Part shown: in pieces, positions 28,821-39,670 of the stretch
How the letters are laid out: each line of letters begins with the position of its first letter
Position numbering within the stretch: the first letter of the stretch is position 1
Assembly: GCF_004342485.1 (NCBI RefSeq)
Contig: NZ_SMBU01000025.1
Coordinates: 1-64,000 of the forward strand
Reading direction: 5' to 3'
From: Roseateles saccharophilus
Lineage (GTDB): Bacteria > Pseudomonadota > Gammaproteobacteria > Burkholderiales > Burkholderiaceae_C
Length of the DNA: 64,000 bases
Translations under genes and position numbers: made by a program
Notes under the pieces: model-generated
The model's input: only the letters and a program-made list of their open reading frames with translations
The model's database searches: none
What the model was told of the DNA's origin: nothing

Positions 28821-29567
28821 TCAGGCCTCTTCGGAGACCTCGACGAACTCGTCGCCGGCCGGGGCGACCGCAGCCAGCACGTCGGCGGTGGCATTGGCCT
28901 TGCCTTCCAGCACGGCGTCGGCAACGGCGCGGGCGTACAGGGCCACGGCCTTGGCGGAGTCGTCGTTGCCGGGAATGACGTAGTCGATGCCGATCGGCGA
29001 GTGGTTGGTGTCAACCACGCCGATGACGGGAATGCCCAGCTTCTTGGCTTCGGCGACGGCGATCTTGTGATAGCCGACGTCGATGACGAAGATGGCGTCG
29101 GGCAGCGCGGTCATGTCCTGGATGCCGCCGATGTTCTTTTCCAGCTTGGCGATGTCGCGCTGGAACAGCAGGGCTTCCTTCTTGATCGCGGGCTGGGTGC
29201 CAGCCTCGACCTGGGCCTGCATGTCCTTCAGGTTCTTCAGCGAGGTCTTGACCGTCTTGAAGTTGGTCATCATGCCGCCCAGCCAGCGCGAGTCGACGTA
29301 GGGCATGCCGGCGCGCTGGGCTTCGGCGGCGATGAACTCACGGGCCTGGCGCTTCGTGCCGATCATCAGGATCGTGCCGCGCTTGGCAGCCAGCGAGCGC
29401 ACGAACTTCATCGCATCGTTGAACGCGGGCAGCGTCTTCTCGAGGTTGATGATGTGGATCTTGTTGCGATGGCCGTAGATATACGGGGCCATCTTGGGGT
29501 TCCAGAAGCGGGTTTGGTGGCCGAAATGGACGCCGGCTTCCAGCATCTCGCGCATCGTGACAGACAT
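28821..29567 (-). CDS. rpsB: Ribosomal protein S2
   Basis: This is a small-subunit protein bound late in 30S assembly, needed with bS1 for translation initiation. The 248-residue chain matches throughout ([43 protein letters not shown]). The start at 29567 was chosen because the in-frame upstream residues are leader-encoded. It is the first gene of the 16-gene cluster and has a structured leader. Confidence 0.98.
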   Translation of the reverse strand: MSVTMREMLEAGVHFGHQTRFWNPKMAPYIYGHRNKIHIINLEKTLPAFNDAMKFVRSLAAKRGTILMIGTKRQAREFIAAEAQRAGMPYVDSRWLGGMMTNFKTVKTSLKNLKDMQAQVEAGTQPAIKKEALLFQRDIAKLEKNIGGIQDMTALPDAIFVIDVGYHKIAVAEAKKLGIPVIGVVDTNHSPIGIDYVIPGNDDSAKAVALYARAVADAVLEGKANATADVLAAVAPAGDEFVEVSEEA

Positions 29568-29607
29568 GGTCTTACCTCGAAGGTTGGGTCTAAAATCCGG
29601 CCCGAAT

Positions 29608-29670
29608 TGCGCGATGTGAAACAAACGTTCGATCTTGTTTCGATCCGATCTGTTTCGACTTCATCGCGCA
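29608..29670 (-). promoter_or_regulatory. Structured rpsB mRNA leader
   Basis: On the minus strand TGCGCGATG pairs perfectly with CATCGCGCA (9 bp). Inside it GAAACA pairs with TGTTTC (6 bp), separated from the outer stem by an asymmetric bulge. The apical part carries two near-copies of TCGAAACA(A)GATCG. It ends about 40 bases before the rpsB start. Autoregulation by S2 is known for rpsB in enterobacteria; that this element does the same is inference. Confidence 0.55.
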
Positions 29671-29746
29671 GCACCTTGGGTGGGCCGGTTTGCGATTCGT
29701 CTTGCCGCCGCACGAGAACACCCGGTGCAGTCAGCAAAACCCGACG

Positions 29747-29752
29747 AGTATA
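29747..29752 (-). promoter_or_regulatory. Possible rpsB -10 element
   Basis: TATACT on the minus strand lies within a TATATA run about 180 bases upstream of rpsB. No convincing -35 is present at the right distance. The same run could also serve the plus-strand amidase gene. Confidence 0.3.
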
Positions 29753-29762
29753 TACCGAATCC

Positions 29763-31079
29763 ATGCCTGACGACCTGAGCCGTGTGCTTGAGGGCCTGCG
29801 GTCGGGTCGCCTGAGCGCGGCCGAACTGCTGGACGAGAGCCTGGCCGCCGCACGCGGCCAGTCCTGTGAGCACGCCTTCATCCGCCACTTCCCCGTGCCG
29901 CAGCGGCTTGCGGCGCCCGAGACGCCGCTGGGCGGCCTGGCTGTGTCCATCAAGGACCTGTTCGACGTCGCCGGCCAGCCGACGACAGCCGGCTCCCGCG
30001 TGCTGGCCGATGCACCGCCCGCTGCGGCCGACTGCCCCGCCGTCGCGCGCCTGCGCGCCGCCGGCGCCACGCTGATCGGCCACACCAACCTGAGCGAATT
30101 CGCGTTCTCCGGCGTCGGCCTCAACCCCCACCACGGCACGCCGGTCAACCCGGTCACGCTGGCACTGGACGGGCAGCGCCGCATCCCCGGCGGCTCCAGC
30201 TCGGGCGCGGCCGTCAGCGTCGCGGCCGGCGCGGCCTGGGCGGCGCTGGGCTCGGACACCGGCGGCTCCATCCGCATCCCGGCGGCCCTGCAGGGCTTGG
30301 TGGGCTTCAAGAACACGGCGCGGCTGACGCCGATGGACGGCGCCATCCCGCTGGCCCGTTCGCTGGACACCGCCTGCGCGATCACGCGCTCGGTGCGCGA
30401 CGCCGTGCTGCTGCACGAGATCCTGTCGGGCCGGCCGGTCGCGCGGCTGAACCGGCCGCTGGCGGCCTGGCGTCTGGCCGTGGCCCGCCCGCTGCTGCAG
30501 GACGACCTGGACGCCGGCGTCGCCACCGCCTTCGAGCGCAGCCTGACCGCGCTGCGCGCCGCCGGTGCCGACATCGTCGACATCGACCTGCCCGCCCTGC
30601 GCGATCTGCCACCGCCGCAGGCCCGCGGAGCCCTCGTCGCCGCCGAGGCCTGGGCTTGGCACCACGAGCTGCTGGCCCGCCGCGAGGCCGGCTACGACCC
30701 GCGCGTGGCTTGGCGCATCCGCCAGGGCGAGCGCGTCACGCCAGAGATCCTGCAGGTCGCCCTGGCCGCGCGCCAGCGCTACATCGCCAGCATGGAGGCC
30801 TCGCTGCAGGGCATCGACGCCGTGCTGTCGCCGACCGTGCCCGTCGTCGCGCCGCTGCTGCAGCCTCTTGTCGACAGCGACGAGAGCTTCTTCGCAGCCA
30901 ATGCGCTGCTGCTGCGCAACCCCGGCCTGGTCAATGCGCTGGACGGCTGCGCGATCAGCCTGCCCTGCCAGCGCCCGGGCGAACTGCCCGTCGGCCTGAT
31001 GCTGTGGGCGCCGGCACTGCGCGACGAGGCGCTGCTCAACCTCGCCCTCCTTCTCGAACCCCTTCTCCCGACTCACTGA
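29763..31079 (+). CDS. Amidase-signature family hydrolase
   Basis: This 438-residue enzyme has the Ser-cisSer-Lys amidase fold. Lys64 lies in VSIKDLFDVAG, the Gly/Ser loop is IPGGSSSGAAVS (142-152), and the nucleophile is Ser169 in GSDTGGSIRIP. Such enzymes hydrolyse amides, or act as GatA in transamidation. The absence of gatB/gatC neighbours and the short, distinct C terminus argue against GatA. Its stop overlaps the start of the oxidoreductase gene by one base, so the two probably act on related nitrogenous substrates. The start ATG follows a TATATA run closely. Confidence 0.9.
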   Translation: MPDDLSRVLEGLRSGRLSAAELLDESLAAARGQSCEHAFIRHFPVPQRLAAPETPLGGLAVSIKDLFDVAGQPTTAGSRVLADAPPAAADCPAVARLRAAGATLIGHTNLSEFAFSGVGLNPHHGTPVNPVTLALDGQRRIPGGSSSGAAVSVAAGAAWAALGSDTGGSIRIPAALQGLVGFKNTARLTPMDGAIPLARSLDTACAITRSVRDAVLLHEILSGRPVARLNRPLAAWRLAVARPLLQDDLDAGVATAFERSLTALRAAGADIVDIDLPALRDLPPPQARGALVAAEAWAWHHELLARREAGYDPRVAWRIRQGERVTPEILQVALAARQRYIASMEASLQGIDAVLSPTVPVVAPLLQPLVDSDESFFAANALLLRNPGLVNALDGCAISLPCQRPGELPVGLMLWAPALRDEALLNLALLLEPLLPTH

Positions 31080-32317
31080 TGCGCATCGCCATCGTCGGCG
31101 CCGGCCTCGCCGGCGTCTGCACTGCCTACGAGCTGGCCGCGGCCGGCCACGCGGTTACCGTCTTCGAACGCCGCGCCAGCGTGGCCGAGGAGGCCAGCTT
31201 CGCGCCCAGCGGCCTGCTCGCGCCCGCCCTCGCCCTACCCGGCCTGCTGCCCGCCCGCAACCTGGGCACGCTGCGCTGGCGCTGGAGCCGCCGCCAGGCG
31301 CGCCGCAGCCCGGCCCAGGCCGCCCGCGAGGCTCAGGCCCTGCAGCTCGCCCGCCTCGGCCATCAGCGCCTGCAGGCGCTGCGCCGCGCGCTGCCGCTGG
31401 ACGACGAGGCTGCCGACGGCGTGCTGATGCTGTTGCGCGAAGCCAAGCATCTGGCCGCGCTGCAGCCGCGCCTGGACGTGCTGGCCGCCGCAGGCCTGGC
31501 CGTGCAGGTCATAGACGCCGCGGCCTGTCGCCAGCGCGAGCCCGGCCTGAATGCCGAAGCGCCCCTGCATGGCGGCCTGGTGCTGGGCCCCGGCAGCGTC
31601 GGCAACGGCCGCCTCTTCGCCCAGCAGCTGCGCGCCCAGGCCCAGCGCTTAGGTGCAGCCTTCCGCTTCCACAGCCTCGTCACCGGCCTGCGCGCCGAGT
31701 CGCGCTCGGTGCTGCTCAGCCACGAGCCCACCAGCGCCGGCCCGGCGGCCACGCGGCGCGAAGCCGGCGACACCCAGCCCCAGGCCCTCTGCCCGCAGAC
31801 CGAGTCCTTCGACAGCGTCGTGCTCTGCGCCGCCCAGGGAGCCCTCCCCCTGCTGCAGGCCGCGGGCCAGGCACCCCCCTTCGCGAGCACCAGCGACGCG
31901 ACGCTGACACTGCCGCTGCGCGTGCTCGAGGCCCATCCCGAACTCGGCCCCCAGGCCGGCATGCTGGACGCGCGCGAGGGCATCGCCATCGCCCGCATCG
32001 GCCAGCGTGTGCGCGTCACCGGCCCGGTCGAGGCGGCCGACCACGCGCATCTGCACAAGGCGCTGCAGCACTGGCTCCCCGGCTGCGTGCAGCAGGGCCA
32101 GATGCAGGCCAGCACCCGCCAGCGGCTGCTGATGCCCGACGGCCTGCCCGTGGTGGGCGCCAGCGCCCTGCCCGGTGTCTGGCTGCTGCTGGGCCAGGGC
32201 GGCGAGGCCGGCCAGGGCTGGAGCCTGGCCTGCGGCGCCGCACGTGTGCTGGCGGACTGCCTCGCTGGCTTGACGCCCGAGCTGGACATCTCGGCACTGT
32301 CCGCCGCACGATCCTGA
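31079..32317 (+). CDS. FAD-dependent oxidoreductase, DadA/DAO-like
   Basis: This 412-residue flavoenzyme has an N-terminal Rossmann motif IAIVGAGLAGVCTAYELA, then VFERRASVAEEASFAPSG and a C-terminal FAD-contact region PVVGASALPGVWLLLGQGGEAGQGW. This is the pattern of D-amino-acid dehydrogenase-type proteins. The substrate is not determined. It is translationally coupled to the amidase (TGATG overlap), so a pathway from an amide to an amino acid to a keto acid is possible but unproven. Confidence 0.88.
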   Translation: MRIAIVGAGLAGVCTAYELAAAGHAVTVFERRASVAEEASFAPSGLLAPALALPGLLPARNLGTLRWRWSRRQARRSPAQAAREAQALQLARLGHQRLQALRRALPLDDEAADGVLMLLREAKHLAALQPRLDVLAAAGLAVQVIDAAACRQREPGLNAEAPLHGGLVLGPGSVGNGRLFAQQLRAQAQRLGAAFRFHSLVTGLRAESRSVLLSHEPTSAGPAATRREAGDTQPQALCPQTESFDSVVLCAAQGALPLLQAAGQAPPFASTSDATLTLPLRVLEAHPELGPQAGMLDAREGIAIARIGQRVRVTGPVEAADHAHLHKALQHWLPGCVQQGQMQASTRQRLLMPDGLPVVGASALPGVWLLLGQGGEAGQGWSLACGAARVLADCLAGLTPELDISALSAARS

Positions 32318-32393
32318 GGTGACACTGCCCCTCGCCCATCCTCGCACCGCTGAACGCGGGCGAGTCCGGTCGGTACCCCGCGGGGACGACGAT

Positions 32394-32490
32394 GCTTGCG
32401 GCATTGAGCCGCAAGCACATCGCCAGCGCGGCCGGCTTGGGGCGGCCCGGCGCTCGGCCCGAAATCCACCCGCATCATCAGCTGCGGGTG
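32394..32490. repeat. Two intergenic stem-loops upstream of nnr
   Basis: The 198-base gap between the oxidoreductase gene and nnr holds GCTTGCGGC/GCCGCAAGC (9 bp, 5-nt loop, 32394-32416) and CACCCGCA/TGCGGGTG (8 bp, 8-nt loop, 32467-32490). Neither is followed by a T run. They may stabilise mRNA ends or be repetitive extragenic palindromes. Confidence 0.55.
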
Positions 32491-32515
32491 AGATGCAGCA
32501 CCATGGAAGATTGAC

Positions 32516-33874
32516 ATGCCCCATCTGCTGAACACCGACCGCTGCTGGCCACTGCACGACCTCGCCGCCACGAGGCGCTTGGAAGCCCGCGCGCTGGCCC
32601 TGCGCCCCGACCTGATGCAGGACGCCGGCCTGGCCGTCGCCAAGCTGGCCCTGGCGCTGCGGCGCGGCGACGGCCCGGTCTGGGTGGCCTGCGGCCCGGG
32701 CAACAACGGCGGCGACGGTCGCGTGGCGGCCCGGCTGCTACGCGAGCTGGGCATACCCGTCGTGCTGACACCCGACGAGCCGGCGCCCACGCAACGCCCG
32801 GCCCTGGTCATCGATGCGCTGCTCGGCATCGGCCTGAACCGGGCGCCGAGCGAAGCCCTGGCGGCCTCGATGGCCACCATGCAGGCCTGCGGCGCGCCCA
32901 TCCTGGCCATCGACCTGCCCAGCGGCCTGCTCGCCGACACCGGCCAGCCCGCTGGCGCCGCCGCCGTGCGCGCCGACCACACGCTGACGCTGCTGACGCT
33001 CAAGCCCGGCCTCTTCACCGGCGAGGGCCGGGGGCATGCGGGGCAGATCTGGTTCGACGACCTCGGCATCGCGTCAGACGAGCCCGCCACTGCCGATCTG
33101 CTCGGCCCGCTGGAGCTGCGCGAACGCGCCGCGACGGCGCACAAGGGCAGCCAGGGCCAGGTGCTGGTCGTCGGCGGTGCGCCCGGCATGCAGGGCGCGA
33201 CCCGGCTGGCCGCGCGTGCGGCCCTGGCCTGCGGCGCGGGGCGGGTCTACCTGGACCTGCTGGGCGCGTCCGCCACCGAGCCCGCCGACCCGTTGCGGCC
33301 CGAGCTGATGCGTGGCCGGCTGGCGGCGCTGCCCCAGGCCGTGGGCGTCGTCGGCTGCGGCGCGGGCGAGGCCATCGCGGCCGCGCTTCCGGAGCTGTTC
33401 GCCACGCTGCCGCGCCTGGTGCTGGATGCCGACGCGCTGAACGCCATCGCCACCGACCTGGCGCTGCAGGCAGGGCTGCGCGCCCGCCCGGCCGGCACGA
33501 CGCTGCTGACGCCCCATCCGCTCGAGGCCGCAAGGCTGCTGGGCAGCAGCGCCAGCGCCGTGCAGGCCGACCGCCCCGCCGCGGCGATCGAACTGGCGAC
33601 GCGGCTGGCCTGCACGGTCGTGCTGAAGGGTTCGGGCACGGTTATAGCGACGCCGGGCGAGCGCCCGGCCATCAACCCCAGCGGCGGCCCGGCGCTGGCG
33701 ACGGCCGGCAGCGGCGACGTGCTGGCGGGCTGGCTGGGCGGGCTGTGGGCCCAGGCCCCGGCGGCCGGCGCCCACCGCATCGCCTGCGCCGGCGTGTTCG
33801 CACACGGACGGGCCGGCGAGGCGAACGGCGTGCTACGGGCCGGCGATCTGGTCGAACGCCTGGCCCGCGGCTGA
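32516..33874 (+). CDS. nnr: Bifunctional NAD(P)HX epimerase/dehydratase
   Basis: This metabolite-repair enzyme restores hydrated NADH and NADPH. The N-terminal YjeF epimerase domain (about 1-205) has VACGPGNNGGDGRVAA and AIDLPSGLLADTG. The C-terminal ADP-dependent dehydratase domain (about 210-450) has HKGSQGQVLVVGG, LTPHPLEAARLLG and NPSGGPALATAGSGDVLAG. The 452-residue length is slightly short for the fused form but both active sites are present. Its TGA abuts the rnr stop (TGATCA), a tight convergent arrangement. Confidence 0.97.
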   Translation: MPHLLNTDRCWPLHDLAATRRLEARALALRPDLMQDAGLAVAKLALALRRGDGPVWVACGPGNNGGDGRVAARLLRELGIPVVLTPDEPAPTQRPALVIDALLGIGLNRAPSEALAASMATMQACGAPILAIDLPSGLLADTGQPAGAAAVRADHTLTLLTLKPGLFTGEGRGHAGQIWFDDLGIASDEPATADLLGPLELRERAATAHKGSQGQVLVVGGAPGMQGATRLAARAALACGAGRVYLDLLGASATEPADPLRPELMRGRLAALPQAVGVVGCGAGEAIAAALPELFATLPRLVLDADALNAIATDLALQAGLRARPAGTTLLTPHPLEAARLLGSSASAVQADRPAAAIELATRLACTVVLKGSGTVIATPGERPAINPSGGPALATAGSGDVLAGWLGGLWAQAPAAGAHRIACAGVFAHGRAGEANGVLRAGDLVERLARG

Positions 33875-36187
33875 TCAGCGGCGCTTGCGCACCGGTGGCT
33901 TGGCCGCCGACTTCTTGCTCGCCTGGCTGGCCGCCTTGCGCGCGGCCTTGACCGGGTGCAGTGCCGCGACGGTGGCCTTGCGGCTCTTCTTCACGTCGCG
34001 GTCGGCCTGGCGCACATCATCAAGCGCCTCGACGGCGGTCTTGGGCGTGCGCTTCTTGGCCGGCGCCTTCGCGCCGGCCTTGCCCTGTGGCCGGGCCGCA
34101 CCGCCACGGCCCGGCGCCCGCCCCTCCTCGCCCTCGCGGACGAGGCGGAAGTCGATCTTGCGGCCGTCCAGGTCGACGCGGCTGACCTGCACCTGCACGC
34201 GCGCGCCGGTGGCGTAGCGTATGCCGGTGCGCTCGCCACGCAGTTCCTGGCGCGCCTCGTCGAAGCGGTAGTACTCGCCGCCGAGCTCGGTGATGTGCAC
34301 CAGGCCCTCGACATACAGCGCATCCAGCAGCACGAAGAGGCCGAAGGACGTGACCGCGCTGACGGTGCCGGCGAACTCCTCGCCGAGGCGGTCGCGCATA
34401 TAGCGGCATTTCAGCCAGGCTTCGACGTCGCGGCTGGCCTCGTCGGCGCGGCGCTCGTTGGCGCTGCAATGGGCACCGACGACCTCCCAGCGCTCGGCCT
34501 CGTTGCGGGCCTCGGCCGGGTTGGGCGGCGCCGCGCGGCCGGGGCGCTTGGGCGCCTGCGGCACGTTCATCTTGGACGCGTCCAGCATGTAGCGCTTGTT
34601 GCCGAGCAGGGCCTTGATGACGCGATGCACCAGCAGGTCGGGGTAGCGCCGGATCGGGCTCGTGAAATGCGTGTAGGCCGGGTAGGCCAGGCCGAAGTGG
34701 CCGGAGTTGGTGCCGGTGTAGATGGCCTGCTGCATGGAGCGCAGCAGCATCTGGTGGATCTGCTGCGCGTCGGCGCGGTCCTTGGTGGCCTCGGCGAGCT
34801 GCTGGAACTCGCGCGGACTGGGGTCGTCGGAGACGCCCATGCCGATGCCCAGCGAGCGCAGATAGGCCTGCAGGGTCTGGCGCTTCTCGGGCGTCGGGCC
34901 TTCGTGCACGCGGTAGAGGGACGAATGCTTGCTGCCGAGGATGAAGTCGGCCGAGCAGACATTGGCGGCCAGCATGGCCTCCTCGATCAGCCGGTGGGCG
35001 TCGTTGCGGGTGCGCGGCACGATCTTCTCGATGCGGCCGTTGTCGTCGCAGACGATCTGCGTCTCGGTGGTCTCGAAGTCGATGGCGCCGCGGCGATGGC
35101 GCTCGGCCAGCAGCGCGCGGTAAACCTCGTGCAGATGCAGCAGATGCGGCACCAGCTCACGCCGCTTGGCGGCCTCGGGGCCATGCGTATTGCCGAGGAT
35201 GGCCGCAACCTCGGTGTAGGTGAAGCGTGCATGAGAACAGATCACCGCCGGGTAGAACTGGTAGGCCGTGACCGTGCCGTCGGCAGCGACAACCATGTCG
35301 CAGACCATGCTGAGCCTGTCCTCGTAGGGGTTCAGCGAGCACAGGCCGTTGGAGAGCTTCTCCGGCAGCATCGGGATGACGCGGCGCGGGAAGTAGACCG
35401 AGGTCGCGCGCTCGTAGGCGTCGGCGTCCAGCGGCTCGCCGGGCTTCACGTAGTGCGACACGTCGGCGATGGCGACGAGCAGGCGCCAGCCCTCGACGGC
35501 CTTCTTGCCGCGCCCCGCCTTGTAGGGCTCGCAGTAGACGGCGTCGTCGAAATCGCGCGCATCCTCGCCGTCGATGGTGACCAGGGGCACGTCCCGCAGG
35601 TCGATGCGGTGCTTCAGGTCGGCAGCGCGCAACCTCTCGGGCAGCTTGGCCGATTGCGCCAGCGTCTCGGGGCTGAAGCGGTGTGGCACGTCGTACTTGC
35701 GCACCGCGATCTCGATCTCCATGCCGGGGTCGTCGATCTCGCCCAGCACCTCGACGACGCGGCCGACCGGCTGCGAGTAAAGCGACGGCGGCTCGGTCAG
35801 CTCGACCGCGACGACCTGGCCGGCGGCAGCATTGGCGATGCCGTTCTTCGGGATCAGGATGTCCTGGCCCATGCGCCTGTCCTCGGGCGCGACCAGCCAG
35901 ACGCCGGACTCGAGCAGCAGGCGGCCGATGATGGGCCGCTTCTTGCGCTCGAGGATTTCCAGCACCTTGCCCTCGGGACGGCCGCGCTTGTCGAAGCGCA
36001 CGACGCGCACGCGCAGGCGGTCGCCGTGCATGACGGTGTGGGTCTCCTGCGAGGACAGATAGATGTCCGAGGAGCCGTCGTCCGGGATCAGGAATCCATG
36101 CCCATCCCTGTGGCCTTGGAGCGTGCCTTCGATCTCGCCCAGCAGCCCCGTGCCGTCGCCGCTAGGCGAGGTATTTGCGTTTTTCAA
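33875..36187 (-). CDS. rnr: Ribonuclease R
   Basis: This processive 3'-5' exoribonuclease of the RNB family degrades structured RNA and helps in rRNA quality control. The 770-residue chain has N-terminal cold-shock-type RNA-binding domains (GHGFLIPDDGSSDIYLS), then the RNB catalytic domain with the acidic cluster IDGEDARDFDDAV and HFTSPIRRYPDL. An S1 domain follows (EFAGTVSAVTSFGLFVLLD), and a Lys/Ala-rich basic tail of about 70 residues. The only start fitting the N terminus is TTG at 36187; no in-frame ATG or GTG is near. The start region overlaps the divergent tRNA-Leu promoter. Confidence 0.95.
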   Translation of the reverse strand: MKNANTSPSGDGTGLLGEIEGTLQGHRDGHGFLIPDDGSSDIYLSSQETHTVMHGDRLRVRVVRFDKRGRPEGKVLEILERKKRPIIGRLLLESGVWLVAPEDRRMGQDILIPKNGIANAAAGQVVAVELTEPPSLYSQPVGRVVEVLGEIDDPGMEIEIAVRKYDVPHRFSPETLAQSAKLPERLRAADLKHRIDLRDVPLVTIDGEDARDFDDAVYCEPYKAGRGKKAVEGWRLLVAIADVSHYVKPGEPLDADAYERATSVYFPRRVIPMLPEKLSNGLCSLNPYEDRLSMVCDMVVAADGTVTAYQFYPAVICSHARFTYTEVAAILGNTHGPEAAKRRELVPHLLHLHEVYRALLAERHRRGAIDFETTETQIVCDDNGRIEKIVPRTRNDAHRLIEEAMLAANVCSADFILGSKHSSLYRVHEGPTPEKRQTLQAYLRSLGIGMGVSDDPSPREFQQLAEATKDRADAQQIHQMLLRSMQQAIYTGTNSGHFGLAYPAYTHFTSPIRRYPDLLVHRVIKALLGNKRYMLDASKMNVPQAPKRPGRAAPPNPAEARNEAERWEVVGAHCSANERRADEASRDVEAWLKCRYMRDRLGEEFAGTVSAVTSFGLFVLLDALYVEGLVHITELGGEYYRFDEARQELRGERTGIRYATGARVQVQVSRVDLDGRKIDFRLVREGEEGRAPGRGGAARPQGKAGAKAPAKKRTPKTAVEALDDVRQADRDVKKSRKATVAALHPVKAARKAASQASKKSAAKPPVRKRR

Positions 36188-36204
36188 GTTTTTGATGATA
36201 TAGT
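36175..36204 (+). promoter_or_regulatory. tRNA-Leu promoter
   Basis: TTGCGT, an 18-base spacer and TATAGT (five of six) lie upstream of the tRNA, giving a leader of about 45 nt. The promoter overlaps the first codons of rnr on the opposite strand. Confidence 0.6.
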
Positions 36205-36255
36205 CTCGGTTTTCCTGAAACGGCCCAGGACTTCAAGCGAAGTTTTGAGCACCTT

Positions 36256-36340
<85 letters not shown>

Positions 36341-36346
36341 AACAGA

Positions 36347-36380
36347 AAAGGCCAGCACACAAGTGCTGGCCTTTGTCGTT
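36347..36380 (+). terminator. Intrinsic terminator of tRNA-Leu
   Basis: AAAGGCCAGCAC and GTGCTGGCCTTT form a perfect 12-bp stem with a 4-nt loop just after the CCA end. A T-rich tail follows. Confidence 0.88.
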
Positions 36381-36393
36381 TGGGGCCCAGGAA

Positions 36394-36451
36394 GCGATGT
36401 CCAGTGGACATCGCGGGAGGACGAGAAAGGCTTGGAGCCACGCTCCAAGCC
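36394..36451. repeat. Intergenic palindrome pair (GTCCASTGGAC family, copy 2)
   Basis: GCGATGTCCA-G-TGGACATCGC (10-bp arms, one-base centre) is followed by GGCTTGGAGC/GCTCCAAGCC (10-bp arms, 3-nt loop). They lie between the tRNA-Leu terminator and the convergent phosphoribosyltransferase gene. The first shares its core with copies near 5949 and 57705. Confidence 0.75.
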
Positions 36452-36557
36452 GGGGTCGCGGGACGTGACCGAGTCCCCGCTGATGCGCCCTCGATGGGCG
36501 CTTCAGCGAGTCGTGGCACAAACCGAGCTTCTTCGATCCGCGCCACAAGCCCCATCC

Positions 36558-37079
36558 TCAAACAACGAACTTCTTCGCCAGCTGCTCCGGTCCCATGCCG
36601 TCGTACTCCTCGAAGGGCTGATGGATCCACGGCGAGGTTTCCAGCATCTCGCAGTAGTAGTCCGGCGTGTAGGCTGACACCTTCTTGGTCCAGAGCACGG
36701 CCGAGCGCAGCTCGGTGATCGCCGGCATGCCGCGCAGGCGCTCCACCACCGCCTTCAGCGTGACACCCGAATCGGCCAGGTCGTCCACCAGCAGCACGCG
36801 GCCGGCCAGCTCGCCCTTGGGCATGGTGATGTACTTGGCCATGTCGAGGCGACCCTGGATGGTGCCGGCCTCGGCGCGGTAGGAGCTGGTGGACATGATG
36901 CCCAGCGGCTTGTCGAACACGCGCGACAGCACGTCGCCCGGGCGCATGCCGCCACGGGCCAGGCAGAGGATCTGGTCGAACTGCCAGCCCGAGGCGTGGA
37001 CCTTCAGTGCCAGCCGCTCGGTCAGCAGGTGGTACTCGTCCCAAGACACGTAGAGGTGCTTGCCGTCGTCGGTCAACAT
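36558..37079 (-). CDS. Purine-type phosphoribosyltransferase
   Basis: This 173-residue type I phosphoribosyltransferase has an N-terminal YVSWDEYHLLTERLA, a CLARGGMRPGDVLSR segment and the PRPP-binding motif VLLVDDLADSGVTLKAV. These proteins salvage hypoxanthine, guanine or xanthine with PRPP. It lies 30 bases downstream of purA in the same direction, which fits a role in purine balance. The base specificity cannot be read from sequence. Confidence 0.9.
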   Translation of the reverse strand: MLTDDGKHLYVSWDEYHLLTERLALKVHASGWQFDQILCLARGGMRPGDVLSRVFDKPLGIMSTSSYRAEAGTIQGRLDMAKYITMPKGELAGRVLLVDDLADSGVTLKAVVERLRGMPAITELRSAVLWTKKVSAYTPDYYCEMLETSPWIHQPFEEYDGMGPEQLAKKFVV

Positions 37080-37109
37080 GGTGCTGTTGTCTCCGTGGTG
37101 TGATGGTGA

Positions 37110-38489
<1,380 letters not shown>

Positions 38490-39653
38490 TTACAGCGCCC
38501 GGACGACCCAGTCAGCGTGCTCGCGAACCAGTTCGCGGTCACAGTCGAATTCATCGGCTTCGTGTTCGTGGCCGGGCAGCACGCAGACCACGGTCTCGCC
38601 CTGCTCGCGCAGCGCGCGCACGGCCTGGCGCAACGAGGCGTCCTCGCCCCAGGGCGCACGCACAGCGGCGCGCAGCGGGGTGGCGGGCACCAGCGTCACC
38701 AGCGTCTTCAGGTCCAGGCTGAAGCCCACGGCCGGGCGGCGGCGGCCGAACACGGCGCCCACCTCGTCGTAGCGCCCGCCGCGCAGCACGGCGTCGGAGC
38801 AGCCGGCGGCAAAGGCCGCGAAGCGGATGCCGGTGTAGTAGGCATAGCCCTGCAGGTCGGCCAGGTCGAAGCCGAGTCTGACCTCGGGGTGAACGGCCGT
38901 CAGATGGCCGGCCAGCCAGTCCAGGTCGGCCAGGGCCGCCTTGATCAGCGGGTGGTCGGGCAGGCGGCGCGCCGCCTCGGTCAGCACCTCGCGGCCACCG
39001 AACAGGCTGGGCAGCGTGAGCAGCGCATCACGCGTCGTCGCCGGCATGTCGGCCGTCAGCGTGGCCAGCACGGCCATGTCCTTGGCCGCGAGCGCGGCCG
39101 TCAGCGCCTCCAGTCTCTCGACGGACAGCTTGACGCCGTCGAGCACGCCTTGCAGCAGGCGCGCATCGCCCAGATCCAGCATGACGCCGGCGAGCCCGGC
39201 GCGGCGCAACGCGTCCAGCGCCAGGTCCTGCACTTCGAGGTCGGCTTCCAGGCCGGCATGGCCGTAGACCTCGACGCCGAACTGCAGCGGCTCGCGGCTG
39301 GTGTTCAGGCCGTCGGGGCGCGTATGCGCCACGGGGCCGCAGTAGCACAGGCGCGTCACGCCCTGGCGGTTCAACAGATGGGCGTCGATGCGGGCGACCT
39401 GGGGCGTCGTGTCGGCGCGCAGACCCAGCGAGCGGCCGGACAACTGGTCGACCAGCTTGAAGAGCTTGATCTCGCTGCCGCTGCCGGTACCGGAGAGCAG
39501 GGAATCGAGATGTTCCAGCAGCGGCGGGATGACGAGCTCGCAGCCGTAGCTGCGGGCCATGTCGAGCAGTTCCCTGCGCAGCTCTTCGATGCGGCGCGCC
39601 TGCGAAGGCAGGACATCGGCGATGTGCTCGGGCAGCAGCCAAGCAGAGGACAT
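38490..39653 (-). CDS. hisZ: ATP phosphoribosyltransferase regulatory subunit
   Basis: This HisRS-like protein lacks charging activity. It binds the short form of HisG to make an active, histidine-sensitive ATP phosphoribosyltransferase. The 387-residue chain has [36 protein letters not shown] and the late [26 protein letters not shown]. Its presence predicts that this genome encodes a short HisG elsewhere. A true hisS is also in the window. Confidence 0.95.
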   Translation of the reverse strand: MSSAWLLPEHIADVLPSQARRIEELRRELLDMARSYGCELVIPPLLEHLDSLLSGTGSGSEIKLFKLVDQLSGRSLGLRADTTPQVARIDAHLLNRQGVTRLCYCGPVAHTRPDGLNTSREPLQFGVEVYGHAGLEADLEVQDLALDALRRAGLAGVMLDLGDARLLQGVLDGVKLSVERLEALTAALAAKDMAVLATLTADMPATTRDALLTLPSLFGGREVLTEAARRLPDHPLIKAALADLDWLAGHLTAVHPEVRLGFDLADLQGYAYYTGIRFAAFAAGCSDAVLRGGRYDEVGAVFGRRRPAVGFSLDLKTLVTLVPATPLRAAVRAPWGEDASLRQAVRALREQGETVVCVLPGHEHEADEFDCDRELVREHADWVVRAL

Positions 39654-39670
39654 GGGCGAAGGCAGGCGGT

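Noticed and set aside
29763-31079. Amidase as GatA of the tRNA amidotransferase
   Set aside because: No gatB or gatC gene is adjacent, and it is coupled to an oxidoreductase instead.
38490-39653. hisZ as a second histidine-tRNA ligase
   Set aside because: Its sequence follows the regulatory-subunit pattern and lacks the full charging-site motifs, and a normal hisS is present at 46799-48118.
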